NCBI GenBank assembly: GCA_947396885.1
Contig: OX377203.1
Coordinates: 1,550,001 to 1,614,000 of the forward strand
Direction of reading: 5' to 3'
Length of the DNA stretch: 64,000 nucleotides
Origin: Heligmosomoides polygyrus polygyrus
Taxonomy: Eukaryota; Nematoda; Chromadorea; Rhabditida; Heligmosomidae
In this document: positions 10,359-20,454 of the stretch, piece by piece
Layout: the number at the start of each line of letters is the position of its first letter
Numbering within the stretch: the first letter of the stretch is position 1
Program-made: the position numbers and the translations under genes
Notes under the pieces: model-generated
Database searches by the model: none
The model's input: only the letters and a program-made list of their open reading frames with translations
Told to the model about the DNA's origin: nothing

Positions 10359-10774
10359 GGATCTATCTTAGTCCGGGGGCAAATAACTAAAAAGTAGGAA
10401 AGAAAAAGAAATGAGACTTACCGAGCTGCTCCTAGAGAACGAGTTTAAACCTAAAAGAAACCAAAAACGAACGAACAAACAGAAAAAATAAAAAATCGCC
10501 GCGGTTTACAACCGTCCCAGCGGAAGAAGAGCGACGGAATGGAGGCATGCCGCGTGCTGGCCGCCGGCTGACATGTCATAACCAGGATCCAACATGGTGC
10601 GGAGGGCACACTACTTTGCCGGCTTATAACCGCCACAAATTTTTTCGTTTTTTCTTTGTGAATTTTCTTGTTTAGGCTCCTGTTGTTCCGTAGAGGCCGC
10701 TCGGCAAGTCTCAAGTGGATTTCTTACATATAATACTTCTTACTTAGGTGCCCCCCCCGGACTAGGATAGATCC
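10359..10774. mobile_element. C8 foldback MITE, complete, 8-bp target duplication
   Basis: Palindrome from GGATCTATCTTAGTCCGGGG to CCGGACTAGGATAGATCC, flanked by AAAAAATT at 10351-10358 and 10775-10782. Inner arms include GACATGTCATAACCAGGATC and CAACATGGTG. Non-coding. The 8-bp duplication suggests hAT-type mobilisation. Confidence 0.88.
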
Positions 10775-10985
10775 AAAAAATTTTAAGAAAGTCATGCTAA
10801 ATTTTTCCTGGACAAAAACTTATTTCGGCCTTCCCCGAGGGGCTCTTCATTCTAATGTCGAAGGTACCCATTTTGATTTGGAAGATGTTCAGTTTGATTT
10901 CAAAAGCGTTGAGATTGCTCAGAAAAGCGTCCCATTTGATTTTAAAAGTGTCCGATTTAGCGTGAAAATTATATATTTGTCCGTG

Positions 10986-12000
10986 CGTCTGTCACTCCGT
11001 CCGCGAATTTGACGTGAAAACTATGTGTAATGGGTAGGAAGGTAAAAACAAGGAGCTTTGTGACTCTTTGCGAACGTGCCCGCTCGATGTCACCTTCCCC
11101 AGGATGAGCATCGTCGGGGTAAGTGCTGGTGTGAGGACAAACGAGTTCCAGCACTTGGCAATCCGGCCGATCATAGTGATTATGGGACGACCTCCGTTAC
11201 AGCAGCGGTCGAGGACAACGACACCGTGAAAACACATCAATTCCCAAACAAACCGTTCGCGTGTCATCGATCTGACAGCGCGGACATAAGCCGCACCCAG
11301 TACGGTAACGCTCTCGGAGTCGCTGTTCTCGACCAGACGGACATGGCCACTGCCTCTGATGTCCAGCTCATGGCCACTGCCTCTGATGTCCAGCTGATGC
11401 TTGGATAGCCACCACTAATCCTTCGAACGGCCTTAAAGCCATGCATAGGGCCATCGCCGTGTCGGCGCCGTATCTGGACGCCATGCGTCTCATTCGGAAT
11501 GAATTAACCGCAGCTCCACTTCATTCCACAAACTCGACCGACTAACCACGACCTCGGTTAGCTACTGCTTTCTTAGACATGTCTTCCTGTTAGCCATTTC
11601 ATTTACCTAACGTCTGCTGATACGGTATTCACACCGTATTCCCTCCCCCCCCCCCCCGCCGTGGCCATCGACCTTCGTTCAGCTTCGTCGTCAAGATAAA
11701 CCCGGCAAAAAGTGCGGAACTAGTCGCTAACGGCTCTTTTCCCACGGTCGTCAAGACGTACCGAGCCGATTTGCTGAAGGTGAGAGTCTACCTGTCCTAT
11801 TTGCACTTCTGAAGATCGAATCCTGTTTCCTAGAGCAATCAGATGTCGCTTTCGAAGTCCCTATCGAATGGCGCCTTCGAAAGGAAAATCCTGGCCGTTT
11901 TTATGATCGCGTTAGCATACAATCCAATGGTGTTTCGGTTGATTCGGGAAACTCACGTTATTTGCTGATTAATCAGTTTCTGAATAATCAAGGATAAAGG
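10986..12000. other. No gene recognised
   Basis: Contains a 28-bp tandem duplication (TGGCCACTGCCTCTGATGTC... twice, 11343-11398) and a 13-base C run at 11645-11657. Short frames only. Confidence 0.5.
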
Positions 12001-12150
12001 ACAGTGTCGATCAATCCCTTCCGGATGCGTCACACATTCTGCTTCCACGTGATGTTGTGAAGGCAATTTGAATGCGTATGTGACCTTCATAATGACATTC
12101 GCTGACCTGCCGATGAACAGTTCAGTGGCTTATCCTTTCCAGACGAGTCT
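12001..12150 (-). mobile_element. SINE-X fragment, 3' end
   Basis: Minus-strand 3' part (GGATAAAGGACAGTG...GGATGCGTCACACATTCTGC). It adjoins the next SINE copy in the same orientation. Confidence 0.6.
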
Positions 12151-12159
12151 GGTTATTCA

Positions 12160-12418
12160 ATCTCCTCTGGGTTGCGCCACGCATTCTACTTCTACGGGAT
12201 GTCGTGGAGGCGGGTCGAATGCGCATTTGGCCATACAATGACTTGCGGTGGCCAGCCGATGAACAAGTCAGTGCTTTATCCTTCCCAGACAAGTCTGGTA
12301 CCAATTCACCGACCCCGGAAGGATGGAGAGCTTGGATGGCCTAGGCGGGAATCCGGGCCAGGAACTTGAAATCGGGTGCACGCGACAGTATTCGCCTCTT
12401 GCGACTGCGCCACACGCC
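12160..12418 (-). mobile_element. SINE-X copy, left arm of a giant palindrome
   Basis: Minus-strand copy with GGATGTCGTGGAGGCGGG, GACAAGTCTGGTACCAATTC and GGGTGCACGCGACAG, ending at its tRNA-like head (GACTGCGCCACACGCCC). It mirrors 12859-13140 across the foldback at 12432-12858. Confidence 0.8.
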
Positions 12419-12431
12419 CCACCCCCCCCCC

Positions 12432-12858
12432 CCCAACTAAAGACATTCGACACCAAACTAGTCACCAAGCTTCATTCACGGCAATAAAAAGTGGAAAATA
12501 GTCCCATGAGGAGTTGGATGTCAACCAAGCTCTCGTTTCTCTCAATAAACACAGCGATAATCTTCAACTGCGGAAGGAAGAGAACTACAGACGAAAGAAA
12601 GTGGACGTTGACTTCATACAGTGATGCTATCGTAGTCTACCTAAGGCCTAGAACTACGGTAGTCGCACTGTACTCAACGTCCACTTCCTTTCATCTGTAG
12701 TTCTCTTCCTCCTGTGGTTGAATTTATGGCTGTGTTTATCCAGAATAACGAGAGCTTGGTTAACATCCACATCCAACTCCTCATGGGATTATTTTCCACT
12801 TTTTATTACCCTGAGTGAAGCTCTGTAACTAGTTTGGTGTTCAATGTCTTTAGTTGGG
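12432..12858. mobile_element. 427-bp foldback between two divergent SINEs
   Basis: Starts CCCAACTAAAGACATTCGAC and ends with the inverse (AATGTCTTTAGTTGGG). The arms mirror each other over about 190 bp each (GTCCCATGAGGAGTTGGATG with CATCCAACTCCTCATGGGA), and the centre is near 12645. Preceded by a 13-base C run. Confidence 0.88.
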
Positions 12859-13140
12859 ACGTGTGATAGCGCAGTCGGAAGAGGCGCCGACTGTCGCGTG
12901 CACCCGGTTTCAAATTCCTGGCTTGGATTCCCGCCTAGGCCATCTAAGCTCTCCATCCTTCCGAGATCGGTGGATTGCTAACAGACTGGTCTGAGAGGGA
13001 AAACCACTGATTTGTTCATCGGTTAGTCACCGCAAGCCATTCTATGGCCAAATACGCATTCAAATCACCTCCACGACATCCCGTTGAAGTAGAATGCGTG
13101 GCGCATCCCAAAGGGATTGAGTAACGCCGTGCTTTACCCT
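12859..13140 (+). mobile_element. SINE-X copy, right arm of the giant palindrome
   Basis: Plus-strand copy with box A (TAGCGCAGTCGG), a degraded box B, full body and 3' end (GGGATTGAGTAACGCCGTGC). Together with 12160-12418 it forms a near-1-kb inverted repeat. Confidence 0.82.
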
Positions 13141-13309
13141 CTTTAAACTCCTTCACCTCTACGACTAGGACACTATGCAAGCTCCATACAGAGGAGCACA
13201 GCAAAGGAAAGGAGTTCCGTGATGGCATTTGAGATCGAAAAGGCAGTTTTGCTCCAAGGCTCCCTCTCATGAGTTTACCACAGAGATCTCGTGGCAGTCC
13301 GTGGTATTT

Positions 13310-13437
13310 TGATAGGTAAACATCGGCTAGTCACCGCAAGCCATTGTCAAGGTCAATTATGCCTTCAAATTGCCTTCGCGACATCAAGTAGAAGCGGAAT
13401 CCGTGGCGCATTCCAAAAAGGATTGATTAACGCTGTC
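13310..13437 (+). mobile_element. SINE-X fragment, 3' half
   Basis: Starts at CATCGGCTAGTCACCGCAAG and runs to GGATTGATTAACGCTGTC. The head is missing. Confidence 0.65.
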
Positions 13438-13468
13438 ACAACGATGTTTTGTTGCGATCAAGACTTCT

Positions 13469-13544
13469 AGCGCCAGGCGGGACTCGAACCTCCACCTCCC
13501 TCTGACCGGGCGGGAATGCTCTACGCCTTTACACCACCGGCGCC
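13469..13544 (-). tRNA. tRNA-like sequence (pseudo-tRNA), left arm
   Basis: A 76-nt block with a 6-7 bp acceptor-like pairing (GGCGCCG with its partner) and box B GGTTCGAGTCC read on the minus strand. The T-stem is damaged compared with the right arm. The anticodon arm has an 11-nt rather than 7-nt loop, so this is not a functional tRNA. Confidence 0.55.
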
Positions 13545-13812
13545 GTTTGATCGAACGCAACATCCATACCTCGTGGGACCGATCCGCACTCACCCGTATC
13601 CGGGATGAGCCGGCCGCTGATATCAGCATGGAACCAGTTAAGCTGGTGGTCTTGATAGAAACAATTGGCTAGGCGAGGATAGAGCACCACGACCTAAACT
13701 ATCAAGACCATAAGCTTAACTGGTTCCATGCTGATATCAGCGGCCAGCTCATCCCGGATACGGGTTAGTGCTGATCGGTCCCACGAGGTATGGATGTTGC
13801 GTTCGATCAAAC

Positions 13813-13889
13813 GGCGCCGGTGGTGTAAAGGCGTAGAGCATTCCCGCCCGGTCAGAGGGAGGTGCGGGTTCGAGTCCCGCCTGGCGCCA
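13813..13889 (+). tRNA. tRNA-like sequence (pseudo-tRNA), right arm
   Basis: Acceptor GGCGCCG pairs with TGGCGCC, followed by a discriminator A. The T-arm is perfect (GCGGG-TTCGAGT-CCCGC). The box-A-like stretch is TGGTGTAAAGG. The middle arm can only pair TTCCC with GGGA(G) around an 11-nt loop and the D-stem is poor, so no anticodon can be assigned. The internal promoter boxes could still work. Confidence 0.6.
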
Positions 13890-13930
13890 GAAGTTTTGGT
13901 CGCAGCAAAACATCGTTGTGACTACTTACA

Positions 13931-15389
13931 ACCTCGATACCTGCCAATTGAGGCTTAAGGAAACTTATTTGGATTGATTAACGCTTCCTCTGTCCTTTAT
14001 AAGTTCATCCTTAGGTAACCTGTATAAGGATTCATGCTTCTGAAGACATCGTTCTTCAGCCAGAGGTATTTTGCCCTACCAATGAGGAATAAATTCGGGG
14101 CCTCACGTAACCCAACAATGAACCTCTACGATGCGCAAAAGATTAGTTGGTCTTCCCGACGTCCGGCAAAGAAACGGCAACAGTCAGAGACCACTCCCAC
14201 CCGGTTCCGCTGACCGCTTGAAACATTCCCGCCGTCCCTCAGCTCCTCCTCGTGTTTAACTGCAGAGTGCCACAACCTGCCCGCCGCCCTGCCAGTCGGA
14301 CCACCCTCGAAGTATGACGATGACGACGATGATTCAAGTGCGACGAGGGACGAAGCGCTATCGGCGTCGACTATCGGCTGCTATCGCCGGACGATCTGCC
14401 ACCGACGTGACGACGATGCACTGAACCGAAACACCCTCATCGGCCCGCTTCGCGCCGTATCGTCCATCCGTCGGTCGCGTAATCGCATCCGGTTTTCGTG
14501 CGTTGCGTCACCTCAGCCTGCAGCTTCCACTTCCTAGCGGGGATTAGTGCCCGTTCCCGAAATGGGATTGGCGGCATCTGTAGGCTTCAGATGTTCCTTT
14601 CGGGTCTCGCTCCAGCGCGAGAGCTTCAGTTTTCACCTTCACCTTGTCAGTTGAAGTCAGCCGACTTCCTTCGAAACCGGGCGATGTTCAGTATCAGCCT
14701 TCAAGTCGTCCGAGCTTCTAACAGTTGATGTAAAAGCAGATAGAACGTGCATAAGGATAAGTGTTATAACCAAGGTGCCAAGATCATTGGAGTGTGCCAT
14801 GCATTTAATCCAGTTGACATATTGGAGGCTGTTCCAAGGCTAATTTGTCTGCAGAGTGACTCGATGGAATAATACCCAGTATAGGAATCTCTAGTGCCAA
14901 AAAAGTCCTTAATCTATAGCGAGATCCAATGAACACAGTGCCTCCCTTGGTTAATTCTGCTTTTTGTCCTTGTTGATGTTGAGAAAACCATCCATCCAGT
15001 TTTGCGTGACAGACGCACGGACAAATATATGGATAGTGGGATCCACCTTTGAACAGATATAGTAGTGCTTGGGATGTGCCACGTATTCCACCTGCCCTTA
15101 CGAGCTGATTGGGAATCTGGCCGTCTGACTTCGAGCAGAGACTTCGCTCCAAAATTCGATAATATCGATCACAATTGATTGCACCCCCTCCCCTTTGCGT
15201 ATTTGCTGTGAAGCCTGTCGATAGGCCAACATATTCACATGGTGTCCATCTGCAACCGCCAATCCTGAACAGAGACCCTTCCACCGGCCAACAATTTTGC
15301 GACGATCGATAGACAGGAGGACTCTGTGACATACGAATAGATTAGCCTTCCTCTACATGTCGAGATGCCAGAAACACCGTTGTGTGCGC
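13931..15389. other. No gene recognised
   Basis: A GC-rich part (about 14100-14730) with GATGACGAC-type simple sequence, followed by mixed sequence. Frames on the minus strand near 14805-15534 are unconvincing. Confidence 0.45.
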
Positions 15390-15650
15390 CAAGGCGTCGA
15401 AAATTAGGTGGGCCAGTAGCTTCGTCTCGGTGACACTCGACGGACGAGTGCTGTAATCGGCGAAATATAGGTGATGCCTGCCAGGTTCTTTGGCTAATTT
15501 CCGAATTAGGGGTATGGAAGGAACTTCGTGCCATTAGAGCGAGGAGTACCCATTGAACTACTCTGGCACGCCATGGGGATGAACGGAGATGATCCTTACG
15601 CTCGCACGAACAATGCAGCGAAATGTCTCAGCCGGAAAGAGATTGAGAAT
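15390..15650 (+). pseudogene. RTE-type LINE 3' relic, highly decayed
   Basis: Starts with the same coding word as 5430 (TCGAAAATTAGGTGGGCC, giving KIRWA) and later keeps ACTCTGGCACGCCATGGGG and GAACGGAGATG, which match the LARDR.EW region. Stops occur in all frames. Confidence 0.6.
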
Positions 15651-15681
15651 TATCGGTCGATTTTCCCTGCTTGTTGGGTAA

Positions 15682-15947
15682 GCCCTAGTTTATACTTGCG
15701 TCGCTGCGCGGCGCGGCACCATGGTCGGCATAGATATCGACCGGGCGGCGCGAAAAATCGATATCTATGGCTCCGTTTATACTTCGACGCCGAGCGACGC
15801 GACGCCACGTATTGTGGCCACATTGATCGGGCGACGCGATCGATCAATTTGGCCACAACGCGTGGCGTCGCCTCGCTCGGCGTCGGAAGTATAAACGAAA
15901 CCTATGGCGATAGTGGTGCGCGTTGCGGCACAAGTATAAACTAGGGC
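15682..15947. mobile_element. TWA-MITE (outer), host of a nested MITE
   Basis: Palindrome from GCCCTAGTTTATACTTGCG to CAAGTATAAACTAGGGC, flanked by TAA at 15679-15681 and 15948-15950. The inner stem has GCGGCGCGGCACCATGGTCG and ATAGATATCGA. The 3-bp TWA duplication and GTTTATACTT termini fit PIF/Harbinger-type MITEs. Confidence 0.85.
15769..15902. mobile_element. TWA-MITE (inner), nested in 15682-15947
   Basis: Palindrome GGCTCCGTTTATACTTC to GAAGTATAAACGAAACC with TAT at 15766-15768 and 15903-15905. The stem reads GACGCCGAGCGACGCGACGC and its inverse. It belongs to the same subfamily as 36702, 39198 and 39801. Confidence 0.85.
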
Positions 15948-16009
15948 TAACCTGCCCAATAGAAAATAGAAATGTGCACATGACAGACATCGCAAAAATT
16001 TGATCACGG

Positions 16010-16340
16010 ACGGGAAACTAGCAATATCGATTGATATTGATCGATGAATCAACACAATTCGTAAAAAAACGCATTTGTCGGTCATCTTGTTTTCGTTTCA
16101 AACGGTTAATTCTAGGCAAATTTGATAACATCGATCGATACCGCCTCCTTTCAGAAATCGATCGCTATTGACCGGCGAATTAGTCACACTTTCATACTTA
16201 TTCAAAAGCATATTCAGCGGGCATCCTGCTTTCATCTGCCACTGTCAACTCCGGGGAAAATCGATAAAGTCGATCGATACTGTTTCGTTCCTAGGAAACT
16301 CGTCCCTTCGGTCGATTCTAAGAAGTCAGTTCTTCCAGCG
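16010..16340. repeat. ATCGAT-rich module cluster
   Basis: Three successive modules with paired ATCGAT words (ATATCGATTGATATTGATCG; AACATCGATCGATACC; AAAATCGATAAAGTCGATCG). Related modules lie at 25214, 34085-35760, 48630-49165 and 49655-50035. Confidence 0.6.
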
Positions 16341-17092
16341 GCCATTATTTTTGCGCGGACGAACTAACAGACGCACGGACAAGCATATGGACTAGAGCTG
16401 GTTCGTACGCAGTAGACCACTGGAGGATTTTACCGCTTTCTTACTTATTGTACCAAAAGTAATAATAATTTTTAGCTCTTATTTGATTTATAAATGCGTA
16501 TTTATTTGAGAAAATCACTCTTTGCACCTCAGCAAACTGAAATGTAGATGTTTTGCTCACAAATTGCTGCATTCCACTGCTATAGTAGACCAAATGCCAC
16601 ACTCTACGCTACGAAGCTGAAGAGAATGAGCTGTCAGTGACGAGCATTGTTCCATACGCGGTACGTCGCCGGCTCAGAAGCAGTCGATGACGAAGCGTCT
16701 CTGAAACCTCCTCCTCACGTCATCGTCCACCGTCGAAGCTGCCGCTGCAGCTTCTCCTGCTGCTTAAGTGGTTACACTTCGCGCGAACTGTTTCCGCCGT
16801 TCGCTTCGCTTCCTTTTTGACAAAGTGCTCGTGCTAATCACGTCGATTAGGCAGCAAGGAACTGGTCCCGCCCGACCGTTTGGCACTGACAGACTGACAC
16901 CGCTTGGAAGACCGTTGAGGCGCTACTTTCACTTTCTTAATTGCTTAGGCTCTTCTGGGCATCCCACCCTCCTTTCCTTTCTAGCTCTGGAGCAGAACAT
17001 CGTCAGAGTTCGCTTGACAGCTGAGAATAGCGGGTAGGAATTTTGGCTATAAGAATTAACGGCCAGTTGCTCAACGCCTGTCACCTGTCACT
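16341..17092. other. No gene recognised
   Basis: An AT-rich part followed by GC-rich sequence (16600-17040). Open frames are short and no domain is visible. Confidence 0.45.
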
Positions 17093-17396
17093 GGGCGCGT
17101 GTAGCGCAGTTGGAGGAGGTGCCGGCTGTCGCATGCACCCGATATCAAGCTCTTGGTTCGAATTTCTCGCCCAAGCCAACCAAGCTTGCCTTCCATCCCT
17201 CCGGGATCGGTGAATTGGTACCAGACCTGTCAGGGAGGGGTAGAGCACTGACTTGTCCATCAGCTGACCACCGCCAGCGATTGTATGGCCAATTACGCAT
17301 TTAAATTGCCTCTACGACATCCCGTAGAAGTAGAATGCGTGGCGCATATCAAGATGGATTCATTATGCCAACCTTTATCGTTTATCTTTATTCTTA
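17093..17396 (+). mobile_element. SINE-X copy
   Basis: Head GGGCGCGTGTAGCGCAGTTGG with intact box A, box B GGTTCGAATTTC, and full body. The 3' end has drifted (CAACCTTTATCGTTTATC). Confidence 0.85.
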
Positions 17397-17594
17397 TTAA
17401 TTAAATTGTATTTCTTGTTTATTGCCCAATATGCGGTATTTTCTGTCTCCCTAACTACAGATCTAGTTTTTAGTGAATTCCAGTACTTCTTCAGTTTTTT
17501 TTTTGTTTCCTCCAGCTTTTATGAGTTTTTTTCTGATTTCGACCTTTACGATTTACTCTCTTTTTCATTTTTTATTATGTTTTATTTTATGTTG

Positions 17595-17872
17595 GGCGCG
17601 TGTAGCGCAGTCGGAGGAGGCGCGACTATCGCGAGCACCCGATACTAGGTTCTTGGTTCGGATTTCCCGCCAAGACCAACCAAGCCCTCCATCCCTCCGG
17701 GATAGGTGAACCTGGGAAGGATAAAGGGCTGACTTCTCCATCAGCTGGCCACCACAAGTCATGGTATGGTCAAATACGCATTCAAATCGCCTCCACGACA
17801 TCCCGTAGAAGTAGAATGCGTGGCGCATCCCAAATAGGGATTGAGTAACGCCGTTCTTTATCTTTTTTATCC
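17595..17872 (+). mobile_element. SINE-X copy with perfect 15-bp target duplication
   Basis: 278 bp from GGCGCGTGTAGCGCAGTCGG (box A intact) through GGTTCGGATTTC to the TTTATC tail. The 15-mer TTTTATTTTATGTTG lies immediately before it (17580-17594) and after it (17873-17887). This is the hallmark of target-primed reverse transcription and defines the SINE boundaries. Confidence 0.93.
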
Positions 17873-17984
17873 TTTTATTTTATGTTGTAAAACATTTGTT
17901 TGAGCCCGAAACGGCTGAGATAGAGGCTATATGTTGTTGCTGAATGTTGGAGTGCTGACACGCCTCGAGGATATCGCCGTATTT

Positions 17985-18185
17985 CAGGTTAATTTTGGTT
18001 TTAAAAGCGTCGCCATTGCTTAGAAGGGTGTCAAACCTCACTCGAAATGTGTCCGATTCGGTTTGAAACTCGACCGGTTCATTTGAAAAGTACCCAACTG
18101 TAATAGAAAATGTTCGGCTTGATTTTAATCGTTTCCATCTCTATTTGAAAGGTGCCTAATTTGGCCTGACGGTGGTATACTGTCC
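17985..18185. mobile_element. LFB right-end fragment
   Basis: Keeps TTTTAAAAGCGTC, GCTTAGAAGGGTGTC and TGTCCGATTCGG and ends GACGGTGGTATACTGTCCG, corresponding to the outer right arm. Confidence 0.6.
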
Positions 18186-18689
18186 GTGCCGAGCCTGGAA
18201 CTAATGACCGCTGAACTGGCTTCCCAACGACAAAAAGGCAGAATCCAGTCCGACCGGCCAATGTCGAAGATGGCCACGGGTGGAGCTGGCAGGCAATGTC
18301 TAAAGCTCTGAAGGAAACAATCGCGATCAATCTCGATCGCGATACTAGACCCATATACTACTCCCTTGCCTCTAGATAGCCCTGAAAATCCCTGACGTCG
18401 CCTTCCCTTCAATCAAAGCCTCCACCGAATCGCTTTCCCTTCGAGGAGATCGTTCAAGTGATCGTTAAGAGCAGCGCAACAAAGGAGGAAAAACCCGCTA
18501 GGTACACCGTGCCGAGTCCCGGCAGCGATGTTCCAATTGAGAGACAGACTGCGCGCCGCGTGTGGCATAACCGGCCCGAGGCTGTCATCCGCTCATCCGC
18601 TACGTAACATCGGGGATTAGCGATTTTCAGGTGCCAACTCGAATCGGTAACCCATTAGAGTTCCCCAGGGCTACAATAGTCAGTCCCTG
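18186..18689. other. No gene recognised
   Basis: GC-richer sequence with two overlapping short frames on the minus strand and no recognisable domain. Confidence 0.45.
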
Positions 18690-18845
18690 GTTGGGATGCG
18701 CCATGCATCATACTTTTACGGTCAGTCGTGGAGGCCATTTGAATGTGTGTCTGGTTTATATGTACATCTGCTAGTAGAATTCGTGGCGCATCCCAAATGG
18801 GGATCGTACAACGCCGCCTTTATCCTTCTCTTTATCCTCATATTT
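18690..18845. repeat. Small foldback made from SINE-X 3' ends
   Basis: GGGATGCGCCATGCATCATA near the left is the inverse of GAATTCGTGGCGCATCCCA on the right, followed by ACGCCGCCTTTATCC. It appears to be two SINE 3' ends head to head with the middle lost. Confidence 0.55.
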
Positions 18846-18904
18846 CTAAATTGCGTTTAAAAGAAATGAGAATGTACGGTAATGTAATATACGATGTATA
18901 AGGG

Positions 18905-19205
18905 CCAAATTAAGGATAAGGATAAAGGACGGCGTTACTCAATCCCTTTTGGGATGCGCCACGCATTGTACTTCTACGGGATGTCGTGGAGGCGTGTTGA
19001 ATGCGTATTTGGCCATACAATGACTTGCGGTGGCCAGCCGATGAACAAGTCAGCGCTCTATTCTTCCCAGACAAGTCTGGTACCAATTCACCGACCCCGG
19101 AGAGATGGAAGGCTTGGTTGGCCTGGAAGCGAAATCCGAACCAGGAACCTGATATCGGGTGCAGGCGACAGCCGGCGCCTCCTCCGACTTCGCTACATGC
19201 GCCCT
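18905..19205 (-). mobile_element. SINE-X copy
   Basis: A full minus-strand copy from the tail (TAAGGATAAGGATAAAGGAC) to its head (TTCGCTACATGCGCCC). Together with 19206-19488 it is the inverted partner of 7858-8439. Confidence 0.87.
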
Positions 19206-19488
19206 AAGTGTCCAATACGACGTCAAAATGGTACAACATCGCAAAAATCGGTGAGTCTGCTAAAAAAAAAACCCTAGCGGAATGGAAAGAAATGCTGAAA
19301 AAATGCAGCTAAAACCCACAAGCTTTACCCTGACCCATATATGGGTTGGGAACGAGGTGTGAAAAGTGGAAGGATTCGGAGGTGTGGGGAGGTACAGAAA
19401 GAGAAGGTAAAGGTGCAGGCATTAGATGCGTAAAGAAGACACTGATGACTCGGGTCAGCGTAACCCAGTGGGTTAGGTACTTAACCCG
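19206..19488. repeat. Inverted copy of segment 7858-8136
   Basis: CTTTACCCTGACCCATATATG, GAGGTGTGAAAAGTGGAAGG and AACCCAGTGGGTTAGGTAC are reverse complements of words in 7858-8136. Confidence 0.75.
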
Positions 19489-19491
19489 TAA

Positions 19492-20439
19492 GGCGCCTTT
19501 TATACTCCCGCCGCGGCGCGGCGCGTCAATTTGGGGAGCGGCGCGGCCAGTCGCGCCGCGCCCCGAATTTGACGCGCCGCTGCGCGATTGCAGTTAGAAA
19601 GGGGGGCGTCAGCGACGCGCGGCCACGAACATCTGCGCACTACGGCCCGTGCTCCGGAAACGGTCCATGAGTCATTGAGGGAGCAAAACAGAAAGGATTC
19701 GTCTGGCTGATCAGCGCAATGCATCTTGTCAATGTTTGTCGTGGGATTCCTATGGGGAGCGACGAATCCTCTCTTAAGCCTGGAGTCGAAGTCGTTCGCT
19801 CAACCTATGGTTGAAACTGGTGAGTGTGGTATTGAGTCGAATCCCCTGCAATGCAAACGGCTTTAAACCACTCTTTATTTTGCGATATGTGCGGGTCCAA
19901 AAGTAAAACTGCTGGAAGCTACTCATCGTCGAGAATCACTCAAAATTCTTTCTCATATGGCCATTCTGAGGTCACTGTGCATAAGCATATCTTTGGCGTG
20001 GTATATGAAGCTTCGTGAATGTCCACAGATCTCCATTCTCTTCCTAGGTTACAGAAAGTGCGGGCTAAGGTTATGGTCACCGATTTCGCCCAATTCCTAA
20101 TCATGCAAACCTAGTAATCGTCTGTAACTTCAAAAAACGATGTCAGATTCGTGATCAGCACCCCTAAATACCCCCTTCTCCTTCCCAATAGGAGAAGTTT
20201 GGTCGAAACGGTGAAATCCCCCACACTACTCCGAGCCTGCCGCGGCTGATCGCTCCGCGCCGCGCCATTCCCCTCAGCGGCGCGATTCGCCGAATACCGT
20301 AACCCAAAATTCCGTCAAGTGTGGTGTTTTGCGGCGGCGGAGTATAAAAGCTATGCGACGCCGCCCCGCGGCGCGAAAAATCGATAGCCATGCTGACCAT
20401 CACGCCGCGCCGGGGGGCGGCGCAAGTATAAAAGGCGCC
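19492..20439. mobile_element. Large TWA-flanked element, 948 bp, very GC-rich ends
   Basis: Begins GGCGCCTTTTATACTCCCG and ends GTATAAAAGGCGCC, flanked by TAA at 19489-19491 and 20440-20442. Subterminal GC-rich palindromes (GCGGCGCGGCGCG) lie at each end. The middle (about 19640-20160) has no recognisable transposase. It is a larger non-coding member of the TWA group. Confidence 0.78.
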
Positions 20440-20454
20440 TAAAGTACGGTGAGG

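Larger units (their letters stand above)
8440..10985. mobile_element. LFB copy 3, split by a mariner and a C8 foldback
   Basis: The left arm (8440-8847) has GGACACTTCCC...AAATTCGACACTC and GGGCCATGCACTCG. The right arm (10133-10985) has CACTATCAATCAAATTA, GAGCATGGCGCGACC and GTCCGATTTAGCGTGAAAAT. Removing 8849-10130 and 10359-10774 leaves an ordinary LFB of about 850 bp. Both guests entered after the LFB formed. Confidence 0.8.
13437..13930. mobile_element. Family T foldback with a tRNA-like sequence in each arm
   Basis: The arms mirror each other from ACAACGATGTTTTGTTGCGA to its inverse near 13915, through the tRNA-like block and GATATCAGCATGGAACCAGT. The centre is near 13680. The two tRNA-like units point outward. 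The same family recurs at 46007-46200 and 55328-58285. Confidence 0.85.

Noticed and set aside
13813..13889. Functional tRNA gene
   Set aside because: The T-arm and acceptor are good but the middle loop is 11 nt and the D-stem is poor, so no anticodon can be assigned.
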